In this document: positions 49,759-58,272 of the stretch, piece after piece
How positions within the stretch are numbered: the first letter of the stretch is position 1
Layout: every line of letters begins with the position of its first letter
Assembly (NCBI RefSeq): GCF_016862575.1
Contig: NZ_BONF01000031.1
Coordinates: forward strand, 1 to 64,000
Source of the DNA: Catellatospora bangladeshensis
GTDB lineage: Bacteria; Actinomycetota; Actinomycetes; Mycobacteriales; Micromonosporaceae
Length of the DNA: 64,000 nt
Direction of reading: 5' to 3'
Notes under the pieces: model-generated
What the model was told of the DNA's origin: nothing
The model's input: the letters and a program-made list of their open reading frames with translations, nothing else
Database searches by the model: none
Position numbers and translations under genes: made by a program

Positions 49759-50082
49759 TCTTTCCCCTCCCATACTGTCCAGCCGCCGAACCATGCGGCC
49801 TGGGCCTACCGGGCCGTGCCAGGAGACCCCTGGTCACGGCCCGGTTTCTCTGTTTTCGCGGCTTTCGCCGGGCCGGCCCCGCCGGCACCGTCAGCGGGCC
49901 CGGTTGACCGGTTAACGAGTCGGGCGGAAACGGACTGAGCAGCACGAACGTGAGTACCGTCACGGCGCCGGTTCGGCGTGCGAAGCACGGCCGAACCCGT
50001 AGCATCGCGTGGGTAGGGGCCCGAAGCGCAGTGCGGCGGTCCGGGCTTGTGAGGTCATCCAACTCTCTCCGTGAGGCAAGCT
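49759..50082. other. Intergenic region between ilvC and serA
   Basis: 324 bp without a supported gene. It holds the ilvC terminator (49808-49845). Next is a GC-rich stretch with GGTTGACCGGTTAACGAG near 49902-49919. The serA promoter region ends in GTGAGGCAAGCT before GTG 50083. A frame of over 100 codons in the opposite direction here is arginine-rich and unsupported. Confidence 0.5.
49808..49845 (+). terminator. Hairpin terminator after ilvC
   Basis: ACCGGGCCGTGCCAGG pairs with CCTGGTCACGGCCCGGT around AGACC; the next bases are TTCTCTGTTTT. It starts 49 bp after the stop and closes the ilvBNC operon. Confidence 0.7.
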
Positions 50083-51684
50083 GTGACTCCCGTCGTTCTC
50101 ATCGCCGAAGAACTCGCTCCCGCCGCGCTCGACGTGCTCGCGCACGACTTCGACGTGCGCCACGTGGACGGCACGGACCGGGCGGCGCTGCTTGCCGCGC
50201 TGGCCGACGCCGACGCCGTGATCGTGCGCAGCGCCACCCAGATCGACGCGGAGGCCATCGCCGCCGCGCCGCGCCTGAAGGTCGTCGCCCGCGCGGGCGT
50301 CGGGCTCGACAACGTCGAGGTGCCCGCCGCCACCGCCCGTGGCGTCATGGTCGTGAACGCGCCGACCTCCAACATCGTCTCGGCCGCCGAGCAGGCCATC
50401 GCGCTGCTGCTCGCGGTCGCCCGCAACACCGCCTCGGCCTCCTCGGCGCTGAAGAACGGCGAGTGGAAGCGCTCGAAGTACACCGGCGTCGAGCTGCAGG
50501 GCAAGACCGTCGGCGTGGTCGGCCTCGGCCGCATCGGGGTGCTGTTCGCGCAGCGCATCGCCGCCTTCGGCACCCGCCTCATCGCGTACGACCCGTACGT
50601 GCAGCCGGCCCGCGCCGCGCAGCTCGGGGTCCGCCTGGTGGGCCTGGAGGAGCTGCTGCGCGAGAGCGACTTCATCTCGATCCACCTGCCGAAGACCCCG
50701 GAGACCGTAGGCCTCATCGGCGCCAAGGAGCTGCAGCTGGTCAAGCCCGAGGTGCGGATCGTCAACGCCGCCCGCGGCGGCCTGATCGACGAGGAGGCGC
50801 TCGCCGACGCGCTGGCCGAGGGCCGGGTCGCCGGCGCCGGCATCGACGTGTACCTCAAGGAGCCGTGCACCACCTCGCCGCTGTTCCAGTTCGACAACGT
50901 GGTGGCCACCCCGCACCTGGGCGCCTCGACCCATGAGGCCCAGGACAAGGCCGGTCTCGCGGTCGCCAAGAGCGTCAAGCTGGCGCTGCAGGGCGAGTTC
51001 GTGCCGGACGCGGTGAACGTGCAGGCCGGCGGCGTGGTCGCCGAGGAGGTCCGGCCGCTGCTGCCGCTGGCGGAGAAGCTGGGCAAGGTCTTCACCGCCG
51101 TCGCCGGTGGCGTGGCCGCCGGGGTCACCGTCGAGGTGCGCGGCGAGATCGTCAACCAGCACGACGTGTCGGTGCTGAAGCTGGCCGCCAGCAAGGGCCT
51201 GTTCAGCCCGATCGTCGAGGAGCAGGTCACCTACGTCAACGCGCCGCTGATCGCGGCCGACCGCGGCGTGGAGATCGACCTGACCACCAACCCCGAGGTC
51301 AACGAGCACAAGAACCTGGTGACGGTACGCGGTGCGCTGCCCGACGGCCGCACCGTCTCGGTCGCCGGTGCGGTGGTCACCCACGGCCTGCGCGAGCAGC
51401 TCAAGCTCACCGAGCTGGACGGCTTCGACCTGGAGCTGGACGCCGAGGGCAACCTGCTGTTCTTCCGCTACCAGGACCGGCCCGGCGTGGTCGGCGCGGT
51501 CGGCACCGTGCTCGGCGCGGTCGGCGTGAACATCGCGGCGATGCAGGTGGCCCGCCGTGAGGCCGGTGGCGAGGCGCTGATGACGCTGACCGTCGACTCG
51601 CCGGTCCCGGCGGACCTGCTGCAGCGCGCCGCCGAGAACATCGGCGCGGGCTCGGTCAGCGCCGTTGATCTCACCGATGAGTGA
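50083..51684 (+). CDS. serA: D-3-phosphoglycerate dehydrogenase
   Basis: 533 residues. GTG 50083 is preferred because GAGG lies 6 nt upstream; GTG 50071 would add four residues. Catalytic and NAD domains contain VGLGRIGVLFAQR, NAARGGLIDEEAL and HLGASTHEAQ. The long actinobacterial form has an intervening allosteric domain (about 320-450) and a C-terminal ACT domain (FRYQDRPGVVGAVGTVLGAVGVNIA). First step of serine synthesis from 3-phosphoglycerate, feedback-inhibited by serine. Confidence 0.97.
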   Translation: MTPVVLIAEELAPAALDVLAHDFDVRHVDGTDRAALLAALADADAVIVRSATQIDAEAIAAAPRLKVVARAGVGLDNVEVPAATARGVMVVNAPTSNIVSAAEQAIALLLAVARNTASASSALKNGEWKRSKYTGVELQGKTVGVVGLGRIGVLFAQRIAAFGTRLIAYDPYVQPARAAQLGVRLVGLEELLRESDFISIHLPKTPETVGLIGAKELQLVKPEVRIVNAARGGLIDEEALADALAEGRVAGAGIDVYLKEPCTTSPLFQFDNVVATPHLGASTHEAQDKAGLAVAKSVKLALQGEFVPDAVNVQAGGVVAEEVRPLLPLAEKLGKVFTAVAGGVAAGVTVEVRGEIVNQHDVSVLKLAASKGLFSPIVEEQVTYVNAPLIAADRGVEIDLTTNPEVNEHKNLVTVRGALPDGRTVSVAGAVVTHGLREQLKLTELDGFDLELDAEGNLLFFRYQDRPGVVGAVGTVLGAVGVNIAAMQVARREAGGEALMTLTVDSPVPADLLQRAAENIGAGSVSAVDLTDE

Positions 51685-51819
51685 GCGGGCGCTTGCGTAG
51701 CGTGGTGTCTGCTGGGTAACCTGCTGGGGTGTCCACTGCGGACACGCCCGTTACGCGGGGACGGACGGGTCTTCGGGTGACTCCGCCCGTCACGCGTGCC
51801 GAGCAGTCAAGCTGGCAAT

Positions 51820-51860
51820 GCCGGCCCGGTGAGCTGTTTGCCGCAGCTCACCGGGCCGGC
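51820..51860. terminator. Perfect 17-bp hairpin between serA and the hydrolase gene
   Basis: GCCGGCCCGGTGAGCTG (51820-51836) and its exact complement (51844-51860) enclose TTTGCCG. It lies 13 bp past the hydrolase stop and 135 bp past serA, so it most likely terminates the leftward hydrolase gene and may stop rightward reads as well. Confidence 0.7.
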
Positions 51861-51873
51861 TGCTGTCTACGGG

Positions 51874-52731
51874 TCACCGTTTCGCGGCCGGGGTCCCGGC
51901 GTCGAGGAATGCGCCGACCGGGCCGACGACCAGCGGATCGCCGAGGATGCGGCGGTGCCCCAGCCCGCTGGTGATCTCCAGCCGCGATCCCGGGTATGCC
52001 GCGTGCAGGCGCTGCGCGTGGTCGACCGACACCACGTCGTCGTCGGTGTCGTGGACGATCAGCAGCGGCACCTTGAGCGCATCCGGCTCGAAGGTGCTGG
52101 AGAACCGTTCCCACAGGTCGGGTACGCCGATGTCGCGGACCGACCGGACCCGCAGGTAGGCGGCGATCGAGGGCCGCAGCCGCAGTTGCCGGGCGAACTC
52201 GGTGATCAGGTGGTCGAACTCGGCCGGGCCGCTCACGGCGACGAGCCGGTCGGCGCGCACGCCCGTCCGCAGCGCATGGAAGGCGCACGGCACCCCGAAC
52301 GAGTGCGCGACGATCGCGGCGAACGTGCCGTGCCGCTCCTGCAGCTGCCGGATGATCCGCTCGTACTGCAGCAGGTTCGTCGACCTGCCGCCGGAGTCGC
52401 CGTGGCCGGGCGCGTCGAAGGCGACCGGGCTGTAGCCGCGGTCGAGCAGGTCGGTGACCAGCCCGGCGAAACGGGAGCCGCGCGAGCTCCAGCCGTGCAC
52501 GAGCAGCACCGGCCGCGCGCCGTCGCCCCAGGTGTAGACGGCGACCGGGACGCCGTCGAGGTCCACCTGCGAGCGCCCGGCGGCCGCGTGGACGGCCTGC
52601 TCGCGGGGGTGCACGGGCGCCCGGCCGGTGGGCCGGAAGAAGAGCGTGTAGGCCAGGCGTCGGCCCAGGGGCGGGGCGAGCGCGGCGGTCGCGTTGACGA
52701 GGCGTCCGGTGAGGAGGATCGCTGCCTTCAT
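51874..52731 (-). CDS. Alpha/beta hydrolase
   Basis: 285 residues. VLLVHGWSSRGSRFAGL gives the oxyanion segment near residues 75-91. The nucleophile serine lies in VAHSFGVP near 143, the acid is in VHDTDDDVV near 225, and the catalytic His is in TSGLGHRRIL near 253. A hydrophobic N-terminus may associate with the membrane. Substrate unknown. TAGCCT lies 6 nt before ATG 52731. Confidence 0.88.
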   Translation of the reverse strand: MKAAILLTGRLVNATAALAPPLGRRLAYTLFFRPTGRAPVHPREQAVHAAAGRSQVDLDGVPVAVYTWGDGARPVLLVHGWSSRGSRFAGLVTDLLDRGYSPVAFDAPGHGDSGGRSTNLLQYERIIRQLQERHGTFAAIVAHSFGVPCAFHALRTGVRADRLVAVSGPAEFDHLITEFARQLRLRPSIAAYLRVRSVRDIGVPDLWERFSSTFEPDALKVPLLIVHDTDDDVVSVDHAQRLHAAYPGSRLEITSGLGHRRILGDPLVVGPVGAFLDAGTPAAKR

Positions 52732-52737
52732 GTCCGG

Positions 52738-52743
52738 AGGCTA
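52738..52743 (-). promoter_or_regulatory. -10 hexamer TAGCCT before the hydrolase gene
   Basis: Read leftward, 6 nt before ATG 52731. Confidence 0.45.
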
Positions 52744-52830
52744 GCAATGAATAAGAACGACCGGTCGGTTAGTTATGTCACAGCGGTGCTGATCCGGCCT
52801 CTGGGGGCCGGTTCATGGCAGCATTCCGGC

Positions 52831-53379
52831 ATGAGTGAGTCGCCCCAGACGGAGATAGTCATCGCGCCGGTCGGCTTCGAGCACCTGCGCCAGGTCCTGG
52901 ACCTCGGTTACCGGGTCTTCGACACCACGGTGAAGCCGTACACCTCCTGGTCCCTGACGGCCGTCGCGGAGCACCTGGACAGCGGGGACAGCGCCTGCTG
53001 GGTCGCGCTGGACGGGACGGCGGTGGTCGGCTTCGTGCTGGGCTCGCAGACGTTCGAGCTGCGCGACGACTGGGGTTACCTGGAGTGGATCGCGGTGGAT
53101 CCGGCGTACCAGGGCCGGGGCATCGCGGGCCGGCTGGTCAACGCCTGCTGCGAGGCGCTGTTCGCCGGTGGCGCGACCCGCGTGGTGACCGACGTCGAGC
53201 AGACCAACAACGCGTCGGCCACGCTGATGTCGCGCAACGGCTTCGCCCCGGCGGTGACGGTCACCCTGTTCGTCCGCAGCAGCCAGCCCGACGCCGACCC
53301 CGGCCGCGCCGTACGCGGCGTCTCCAAGCGCCCTCTCATCCGCAGCGGCCGCCTCCTCGGCGACCACCGCAACCCGTGA
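52831..53379 (+). CDS. GNAT-family acetyltransferase
   Basis: 182 residues. Acetyl-CoA motif YLEWIAVDPAYQGRGIAGRLVNACCEAL near residues 87-114 and DVEQTNNASATLMSRNGFAPA after it are typical of ribosomal-protein or small-molecule acetylases. Basic C-terminal tail (VRGVSKRPLIRSGRLLG). Divergent from the alpha/beta hydrolase gene. Substrate unknown. Confidence 0.85.
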   Translation: MSESPQTEIVIAPVGFEHLRQVLDLGYRVFDTTVKPYTSWSLTAVAEHLDSGDSACWVALDGTAVVGFVLGSQTFELRDDWGYLEWIAVDPAYQGRGIAGRLVNACCEALFAGGATRVVTDVEQTNNASATLMSRNGFAPAVTVTLFVRSSQPDADPGRAVRGVSKRPLIRSGRLLGDHRNP

Positions 53380-53392
53380 CGCGATTTCGTGC

Positions 53393-53453
53393 GTTGATCA
53401 CGGTGGCAGGGTGGCGACACGCCGCCGAACACGTCCACAAGTTCATGATCAAC
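53393..53453. repeat. GTTGATCATGAACTT family, single inverted unit
   Basis: GTTGATCACGG...GTGGCGACACGCCG...GTCCACAAGTTCATGATCAAC, the reverse orientation of the unit at 40998. Located between the GNAT gene and the leuB promoter. Confidence 0.75.
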
Positions 53454-53571
53454 GGGTGGTGGCGGCGCCGGGCGGGAGTCCACGATGTGGAACGGGTGTA
53501 CCGTTGTGTGGGAGGCGGGCTTAACGTTCGGTAGAACAGTGGACATGGTTGTTGCTGAGGAGCGGGCTGGT

Positions 53572-54594
53572 ATGCGCATCGCGGTCGTGGCGGGGGACGG
53601 GATCGGCACCGAGGTGGTGGCCGAGGGCCTCAAGGTGCTCGACGCGGTGCTGCCGGGCGTGGAGACCACGGCCTACGACCTAGGCGCGGCGCGCTACCAC
53701 CGCACGGGTGAGGTGTTCCCGGACTCGGTGCGCGACGAGCTGGCCCAGCACGACGCGATCCTGCTCGGCGCGGTCGGCGACCCCAGCGTGCCGCCGGGCG
53801 TGCTGGAGCGCGGGCTGCTGCTGAAGCTGCGCTTCGACTTCGACCAGTACGTCAACCTGCGCCCCTCCCGGCTGTGGCCGGGCACGTCCGGCCCGCTGGG
53901 CGGCGTGAAGCCGGGCGAGATCGACTTCGTGGTGGTGCGCGAGGGCACCGAGGGCCTGTACACGGGCGCCGGCGGCGGCCTGCACCGCGGCACCCCGGCG
54001 GAGATCGCCACCGAGGAGAGCCTGAACACCCGGCACGGCGTGGAGCGGGTCATCCGCGACGCGTTCGCTCGCGCCGGCAAGCGCGCCCGCCGCAAGGTCA
54101 CCATGGTGCACAAGACCAACGTGCTGACCCACGCGGGCGGCCTGTGGGCGCGGACCTTCGCCGAGGTGGCCAAGGAGTTCCCCGACATCGCCACCGAGTA
54201 CCAGCACGTCGACGCGGCGGCCATGTTCATGGTGACCAACCCGCAGCGTTACGACGTGATCGTCACGGACAACCTGTTCGGCGACATCCTGACCGACATC
54301 GCGGCCGCCGTCACGGGCGGCATCGGCCTGGCCGCGAGCGGCTGCATCAACCCGACCCGGGCGTTCCCGTCGATGTTCGAGCCGGTGCACGGCTCCGCGC
54401 CGGACATCGCGGGCCAGGGTAAGGCCGACCCGGTGGCGGCGATCCTGTCGGTGGCGCTGTGCCTGGAGCACCTGGGCCACCCCGACGAGGCCCGCAAGAT
54501 CGAGGAGGCCGTCGCCACCGAGCTCTCCGGGCGCACCGGCGAGCCCATTCGCACCGCCGAGGTCGGCGACCGGGTATCCGTACTCGTAGCATGA
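53572..54594 (+). CDS. leuB: 3-isopropylmalate dehydrogenase
   Basis: 340 residues from ATG 53572 ([16 protein letters not shown]), the conserved N-terminus, with GAGGAG 9 nt upstream; an in-frame ATG at 53545 is possible. [20 protein letters not shown] with the catalytic lysine, [16 protein letters not shown] and [18 protein letters not shown] are intact. It oxidises and decarboxylates 3-isopropylmalate in leucine synthesis. TTGTGT and TAGAAC near 53504-53536 could form its promoter. Confidence 0.95.
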   Translation: MRIAVVAGDGIGTEVVAEGLKVLDAVLPGVETTAYDLGAARYHRTGEVFPDSVRDELAQHDAILLGAVGDPSVPPGVLERGLLLKLRFDFDQYVNLRPSRLWPGTSGPLGGVKPGEIDFVVVREGTEGLYTGAGGGLHRGTPAEIATEESLNTRHGVERVIRDAFARAGKRARRKVTMVHKTNVLTHAGGLWARTFAEVAKEFPDIATEYQHVDAAAMFMVTNPQRYDVIVTDNLFGDILTDIAAAVTGGIGLAASGCINPTRAFPSMFEPVHGSAPDIAGQGKADPVAAILSVALCLEHLGHPDEARKIEEAVATELSGRTGEPIRTAEVGDRVSVLVA

Positions 54595-54729
54595 CCCCGC
54601 ACGAACCCCGGTCCGTGCGGTGACCGGGGTGGATGCGCACAAACCGCCCTGGTCATCGGCCGGGCTGGGGATGAACGACCGTTAGAGGTAAGTTTTCCCC
54701 AGATCCCCGACTGATGGAGGGCAGCGCGC

Positions 54730-55824
54730 ATGAGTGGCGGTGGCACGATCGACTTCGAGATCCGTCCGAGTTCGCAGCCGGTATCGGCCACGGAGCGCGA
54801 GGCGCTGCTGGCCAACCCCGGCTTCGGGCGGGTCTTCACCGATCACATGGTGACCATCCGGTACGCCGAGGGCAAAGGCTGGTACGACGCGCGCGTCGAG
54901 GCACGGGCGCCGATCCCGATGGACCCGGCGACCGCGGTACTGCACTACGCCCAGGAGATCTTCGAGGGCCTCAAGGCGTACCACCGCGCCGACGGCTCCG
55001 TCGGCCTGTTCCGGCCCGATGCCAACGCCCGCCGCTTCGCGCAGTCGGCGCAGCGCATGGCCATGGCGCCGCTGCCCGAGGACCTGTTCGTCGACTCCGT
55101 CCGGGAGCTGGTGAACATCGACCGCGCCTGGATCCCGACCAGCACCGAGGGCAGCCTCTACCTGCGCCCGTTCCAGTACGCCAGCGAGGTCTTCCTCGGC
55201 GTGCGCCCGGCCCGGGAGTACCTGTTCTGCGTGATCGCGTCGCCGGTCGGGCCGTACTTCGCGGGCGGGCTCAAGCCGGTCAGCATCTGGGTCTCCGACG
55301 ACTACACCCGCGCGGCGCCCGGCGGCACCGGCGCGGCCAAGTGCGGCGGCAACTACGCCGCCTCGCTGCTGTCCCAGGCCCAGGCCGCCGACAACGGCTG
55401 CGACCAGGTCGTCTACCTCGACGCCGTCGAGCGTAAGTGGGTGGACGAGCTGGGCGGCATGAACGTCTTCTTCGTACGCGCGGACGGCTCGATGTTCACG
55501 CCCGAGCTGAACGGCTCGATCCTGCCCGGCATCACCCGCGACTCGGTCATCACGCTCGCCCGCGAGCAGGGCCGCCACGTCGAGGAGCGCCCGGTCAGCA
55601 TCGACGAGTGGCGTGACGGCGCGCGCAGCGGCGAGATCGTGGAGACCTTCGCCTGCGGCACCGCCGCCGTGCTCACCCCCATCGGCACGGTGCGCGGCGT
55701 CGACGGCGAGTTCAAGCTCGGCGACGGCGGCACCGGCCCCGTCACCGCCGCCCTCCGGGAAACCCTCGTCGGCATCCAGTTCGGCCGTGTCCCCGACCCC
55801 CACAACTGGACCACCACCCTCTAA
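54730..55824 (+). CDS. ilvE: Branched-chain amino acid aminotransferase
   Basis: 364 residues, ATG 54730 after GGAGGG. PLP lysine K204 in GGTGAAKCGGNYAASL. The YAQEIFEGLKAYHRADG segment and ELGGMNVFFV, then PGITRDSVITLAREQG follow the class IV fold. It makes the last, reversible step to Leu, Ile and Val. It lies 135 bp after leuB and probably has its own promoter. A TTAAGAAGG-type repeat follows the stop. Confidence 0.96.
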   Translation: MSGGGTIDFEIRPSSQPVSATEREALLANPGFGRVFTDHMVTIRYAEGKGWYDARVEARAPIPMDPATAVLHYAQEIFEGLKAYHRADGSVGLFRPDANARRFAQSAQRMAMAPLPEDLFVDSVRELVNIDRAWIPTSTEGSLYLRPFQYASEVFLGVRPAREYLFCVIASPVGPYFAGGLKPVSIWVSDDYTRAAPGGTGAAKCGGNYAASLLSQAQAADNGCDQVVYLDAVERKWVDELGGMNVFFVRADGSMFTPELNGSILPGITRDSVITLAREQGRHVEERPVSIDEWRDGARSGEIVETFACGTAAVLTPIGTVRGVDGEFKLGDGGTGPVTAALRETLVGIQFGRVPDPHNWTTTL

Positions 55825-55828
55825 AGCA

Positions 55829-55881
55829 AAGGAAGGGCACCTTCTTAACGCTATGCGTTATAGAAGGTGCCCTTCTTAACG
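55829..55881. repeat. TTAAGAAGG-type inverted repeat, copy 3
   Basis: AAGGAAGGGCACCTTCTTAACG and its complement TAGAAGGTGCCCTTC...TTAACG flank CTATGCGTTA. It starts about 5 bp after the ilvE stop; a terminator is the simplest role. Confidence 0.8.
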
Positions 55882-55938
55882 TCCGCCTATCTCACCTGCG
55901 GCTTGTGCCGCATAGCAGATCACCCGCCCTGACGGGGG

Positions 55939-55965
55939 TTATCCACAAGCGCTTGCCTGTCCACA
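55939..55965. promoter_or_regulatory. Two DnaA-box-like 9-mers around CAAGCGCTTG
   Basis: TTATCCACA (55939-55947) is an exact DnaA box. CTGTCCACA (55957-55965) differs at one position from TTGTCCACA. Between them lies the 10-bp palindrome CAAGCGCTTG, overlapping the first box by two bases. They precede the AbiEi-like gene. Two boxes are too few for an origin. Confidence 0.4.
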
Positions 55966-56019
55966 GGAACACGTTGCGATCGATTGTCTCGCGACGAGCC
56001 GGCGGTGACGCTGCCGCAC

Positions 56020-57003
56020 ATGACTTCCGACGCAGCCGCCGTGCTGGACGAGACGGCATACACACAGCGCAGGCTGGTCACCCGCGCGCAGGTGCTTCAG
56101 GCCGGGTACAGCGACATGCTCATCTACCGCCGCATCCGCGAGGGACGCTGGCAGCGCGTGCTGACCGGGGTGTACTGCCTCGACGGCGGAACGCTGACCG
56201 ACGAGCAGCGGCGGGTGGCGGCGGCGCTCTACGCCGGGCCGGACGCCCAGATCACCGGTCCTTCGGCGCTGGCCTGGTACGGCTTCCGTACCCTGCCGGC
56301 CTCGGATGAGATCCACCTGTCCGTGCCGCACGAGACGCGCTGCCGGTCCAACGGGTTCGCCGTGGTGAAGCGGGCGACGGCGATGGATCGCCAGGCCCGC
56401 CATACCGAGCTCTACCGTGTGGTCAGTCCCGCTCGGGCGGTCGTCGACACGTGCCGGGAGCTGCGTGAGCTGCGTAGGGTCCGGGCTGTCGTGGCCGAGG
56501 CGGTGCAGCGGTTCCGGGTGACGCCGCACGTGCTCGACGAGGAGGTCCGCCGGGCGGCGCGAAGCCGGACCGCAGTGGTGCGCAGGGCGCTGGACGAGAT
56601 CGCGGGCGGTGCCCGTTCCGCTCCCGAGGCGCAGACGCGAGCGGTGCTGGAGGCCAGTTCGCTGCTCGCCGGCCGGATGCTGTGGAATCCGCAGCTGGCG
56701 CTGCCGGACGGGACTCGGCTGCCCACACCCGACGGCTATCTGCCGGACGTGGCGCTGGCGATCGAGGTCGATTCGCGGGAGTTCCACCTGAGCCCCGAGG
56801 ACTGGGCGCGGTCACTGGAGCGGCACAACATCCTGGGGCGGCACGGCGTGCAGGTCCTGCACTTCACTCCCTCGTTCGTGGAGTGTCAGCCGGACGAGGT
56901 ACGCCGGATCGTCGAGCAGGCTGCGAGGCTCAGGGAGGGGGTGGCGGCCGATGTCCGGGTGACATCGGACGGTGCTTCGCCGCTCTCCAGGGAAAGGCGT
57001 TAA
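56020..57003 (+). CDS. AbiEi-type N-terminal domain protein with DUF559-like nuclease domain
   Basis: 327 residues from ATG 56020 (upstream TTG 55984 and GTG 56005 are possible). The N-terminal ~80 residues are a winged-helix like the AbiEi antitoxin domain (RRLVTRAQVLQAGYSDMLIYRRIREGRWQRVLTGVY). The C-terminal part has PDGYLPDVALAIEVDSREFHL, where the Asp and Glu-Val-Asp pattern resembles a DUF559/Vsr-type PD-(D/E)XK nuclease. No AbiEii toxin gene is adjacent. The stop TAA is in the left arm of a TTAAGAAGG-type repeat. Function unknown. Confidence 0.75.
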   Translation: MTSDAAAVLDETAYTQRRLVTRAQVLQAGYSDMLIYRRIREGRWQRVLTGVYCLDGGTLTDEQRRVAAALYAGPDAQITGPSALAWYGFRTLPASDEIHLSVPHETRCRSNGFAVVKRATAMDRQARHTELYRVVSPARAVVDTCRELRELRRVRAVVAEAVQRFRVTPHVLDEEVRRAARSRTAVVRRALDEIAGGARSAPEAQTRAVLEASSLLAGRMLWNPQLALPDGTRLPTPDGYLPDVALAIEVDSREFHLSPEDWARSLERHNILGRHGVQVLHFTPSFVECQPDEVRRIVEQAARLREGVAADVRVTSDGASPLSRERR

Positions 57004-57052
57004 GAAGGTGCCCTTCCTCTACGCATAGCGTTAAGAAGGTGCCCTTCCTTTA
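56998..57052. repeat. TTAAGAAGG-type repeat, copy 4 (direct arms)
   Basis: GCGTTAAGAAGGTGCCCTTCC occurs twice in the same direction (56998 and 57029), separated by TCTACGCATA. Each arm is itself a small palindrome AAGG.GCCCTT. The two neighbouring genes both end inside or next to it: TAA at 57001-57003 rightward and TAA at 57052-57050 leftward. Confidence 0.8.
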
Positions 57053-57220
57053 GCGGGTGGGGCGGTGGGTGCTGGTGGGGCGGGAGCCTGAGGGGCGGGA
57101 GCCGTGCGGGCGCGCGCCCGAGGGACGGGTGCCTGCCCAGCGAGCTGCGGCTGTCGATCGTATGACCCCGAATTGGGACTCGACGTGCGACAAGTGCCGT
57201 TCTAGGTTGTCAGGTGCCAT
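57050..57220 (-). CDS. Small protein of 56 residues, unknown
   Basis: ATG 57220 is preceded by GAGGAGG at ideal distance. The product starts MAPDNLERHLSHVESQFGV, a plausible helix, and ends in a repetitive RPSGSRP tail. Codons in the first half are much less GC3-rich than neighbours (CTA, TTG, ATA, GCA), which may indicate recent arrival or weak constraint. It lies 99 bp downstream of the Prim-Pol gene on the same strand. No family recognised. Confidence 0.45.
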   Translation of the reverse strand: MAPDNLERHLSHVESQFGVIRSTAAARWAGTRPSGARPHGSRPSGSRPTSTHRPTR

Positions 57221-57319
57221 GTCGGACCTCCTCGATACCTCTTTCAACGACCGCGCTGCCGGGCGGTCGCTGCCCGGCGCGTGCCGCCGGGTGGGGACGA
57301 GGGGTGATGGAGCCGCTGC

Positions 57320-58042
57320 TCAGACGGCTCGGCGCAGGGTCGGGGTGGGCTTGAGGCCGACCGGCCGGGTCAGCATCGGCGGGGCGAGGCGGCGGCGGGC
57401 GTTGACGGGCAGGTCCAGGAACGCGGCGTCGAGCGCGACCAGTGCCCGGACGAGTGCGAGCTGGAGTTCCTCCGGATCCGGCAGCCGCCAGTCGACCTGC
57501 TGCGGGGAGACCTGCCAGCGCACCGGGCCCTCGGGCAGCACGGTGGGCGGCGCCGGGATCCACGAGCCGAGCGAGTGCCGTACGACGTCGACCCGGTGGT
57601 CCAGCTCGGAGGCGAACGTGCCGCCGGCGCGCATCAGGAACGTCCAGCGGCCGGCGGCGGTGACCGCGACGGGCCCGCGTACGCGTCCCGCGGAGGTGGC
57701 CCGGCCCGGCCCGGTCGGCGGGCCGCAGACGGCCTGCCTGCCGAGCAGCGCGGGCACCTCGATCGCGTCGAAGACGTGGCCGGCGGGCAGCAGCACCGCG
57801 TGCGGGCGCTCGCTCCACCAGTCGTCGAGCTGCGCGGTGGCGGTGCTCGACCGCAGCTCCCAGTCGTCGAGCAGCGGGTGGCAGCTGGTGGCGAGGCAGT
57901 CGGGGCGGTCGCAGGCCATCCGGCGGCCGTTGAAGAACCCGCCCGGGGTGACCGCCCAGCCGTGGTCGGCGTACCGCTGCGCGGCGAGCCGCAGCCGGCG
58001 TCGCAACAGGACTCTGCCGAACGGCGCCTGTGGCCACCGCAT
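57320..58042 (-). CDS. Stand-alone Prim-Pol (bifunctional primase/polymerase) domain protein
   Basis: 240 residues from ATG 58042 with a purine-rich GAAGAGGGGG upstream. Opening LRLAAQRYADHGWAVTPGGFF and the cysteine cluster CDRPDCLATSC (near residues 43-54) fit actinobacterial primase/polymerase-domain proteins. VFDAIEVP is at the place of the acidic metal-binding motif. No helicase domain is attached, and it is only a third the length of plasmid or phage primases. Divergent from the XRE-TPR regulator by 230 bp. Role in the chromosome unknown. Confidence 0.75.
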   Translation of the reverse strand: MRWPQAPFGRVLLRRRLRLAAQRYADHGWAVTPGGFFNGRRMACDRPDCLATSCHPLLDDWELRSSTATAQLDDWWSERPHAVLLPAGHVFDAIEVPALLGRQAVCGPPTGPGRATSAGRVRGPVAVTAAGRWTFLMRAGGTFASELDHRVDVVRHSLGSWIPAPPTVLPEGPVRWQVSPQQVDWRLPDPEELQLALVRALVALDAAFLDLPVNARRRLAPPMLTRPVGLKPTPTLRRAV

Positions 58043-58272
58043 GAGCCCGACCCCCTCTTCCGGGTTACCCCCACCGACGTCATTAGATCGACATCTGCTG
58101 TTGCCGTCACCAATGCCGAAGGTTGTCGTTACATCGACAACAGTCCAGTAGCAAACGCCTGAATGCATTGTCCAACTGCAACTTGCATCTGAAGATACGA
58201 GTGTCGGACCGGATATGGGCGCACAGACTGTGCGACTCGGTCAGACCGACCCGATGAGGGGAGGGCTGGGAG

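Noticed and set aside
51729-51974. GTG frame of 81 codons after serA with TAACCT 6 nt upstream
   Set aside because: The promoter spacing is attractive, but the frame runs through a perfect terminator hairpin and into the antisense of the hydrolase gene, and the product has no recognisable fold.
55939-55965. Replication origin
   Set aside because: Only two DnaA boxes and no dnaA, dnaN or AT-rich unwinding region nearby.
55984-57220. Type IV toxin-antitoxin system
   Set aside because: The AbiEi-like protein has no AbiEii nucleotidyltransferase neighbour; the adjacent small gene is on the other strand and has no toxin features.
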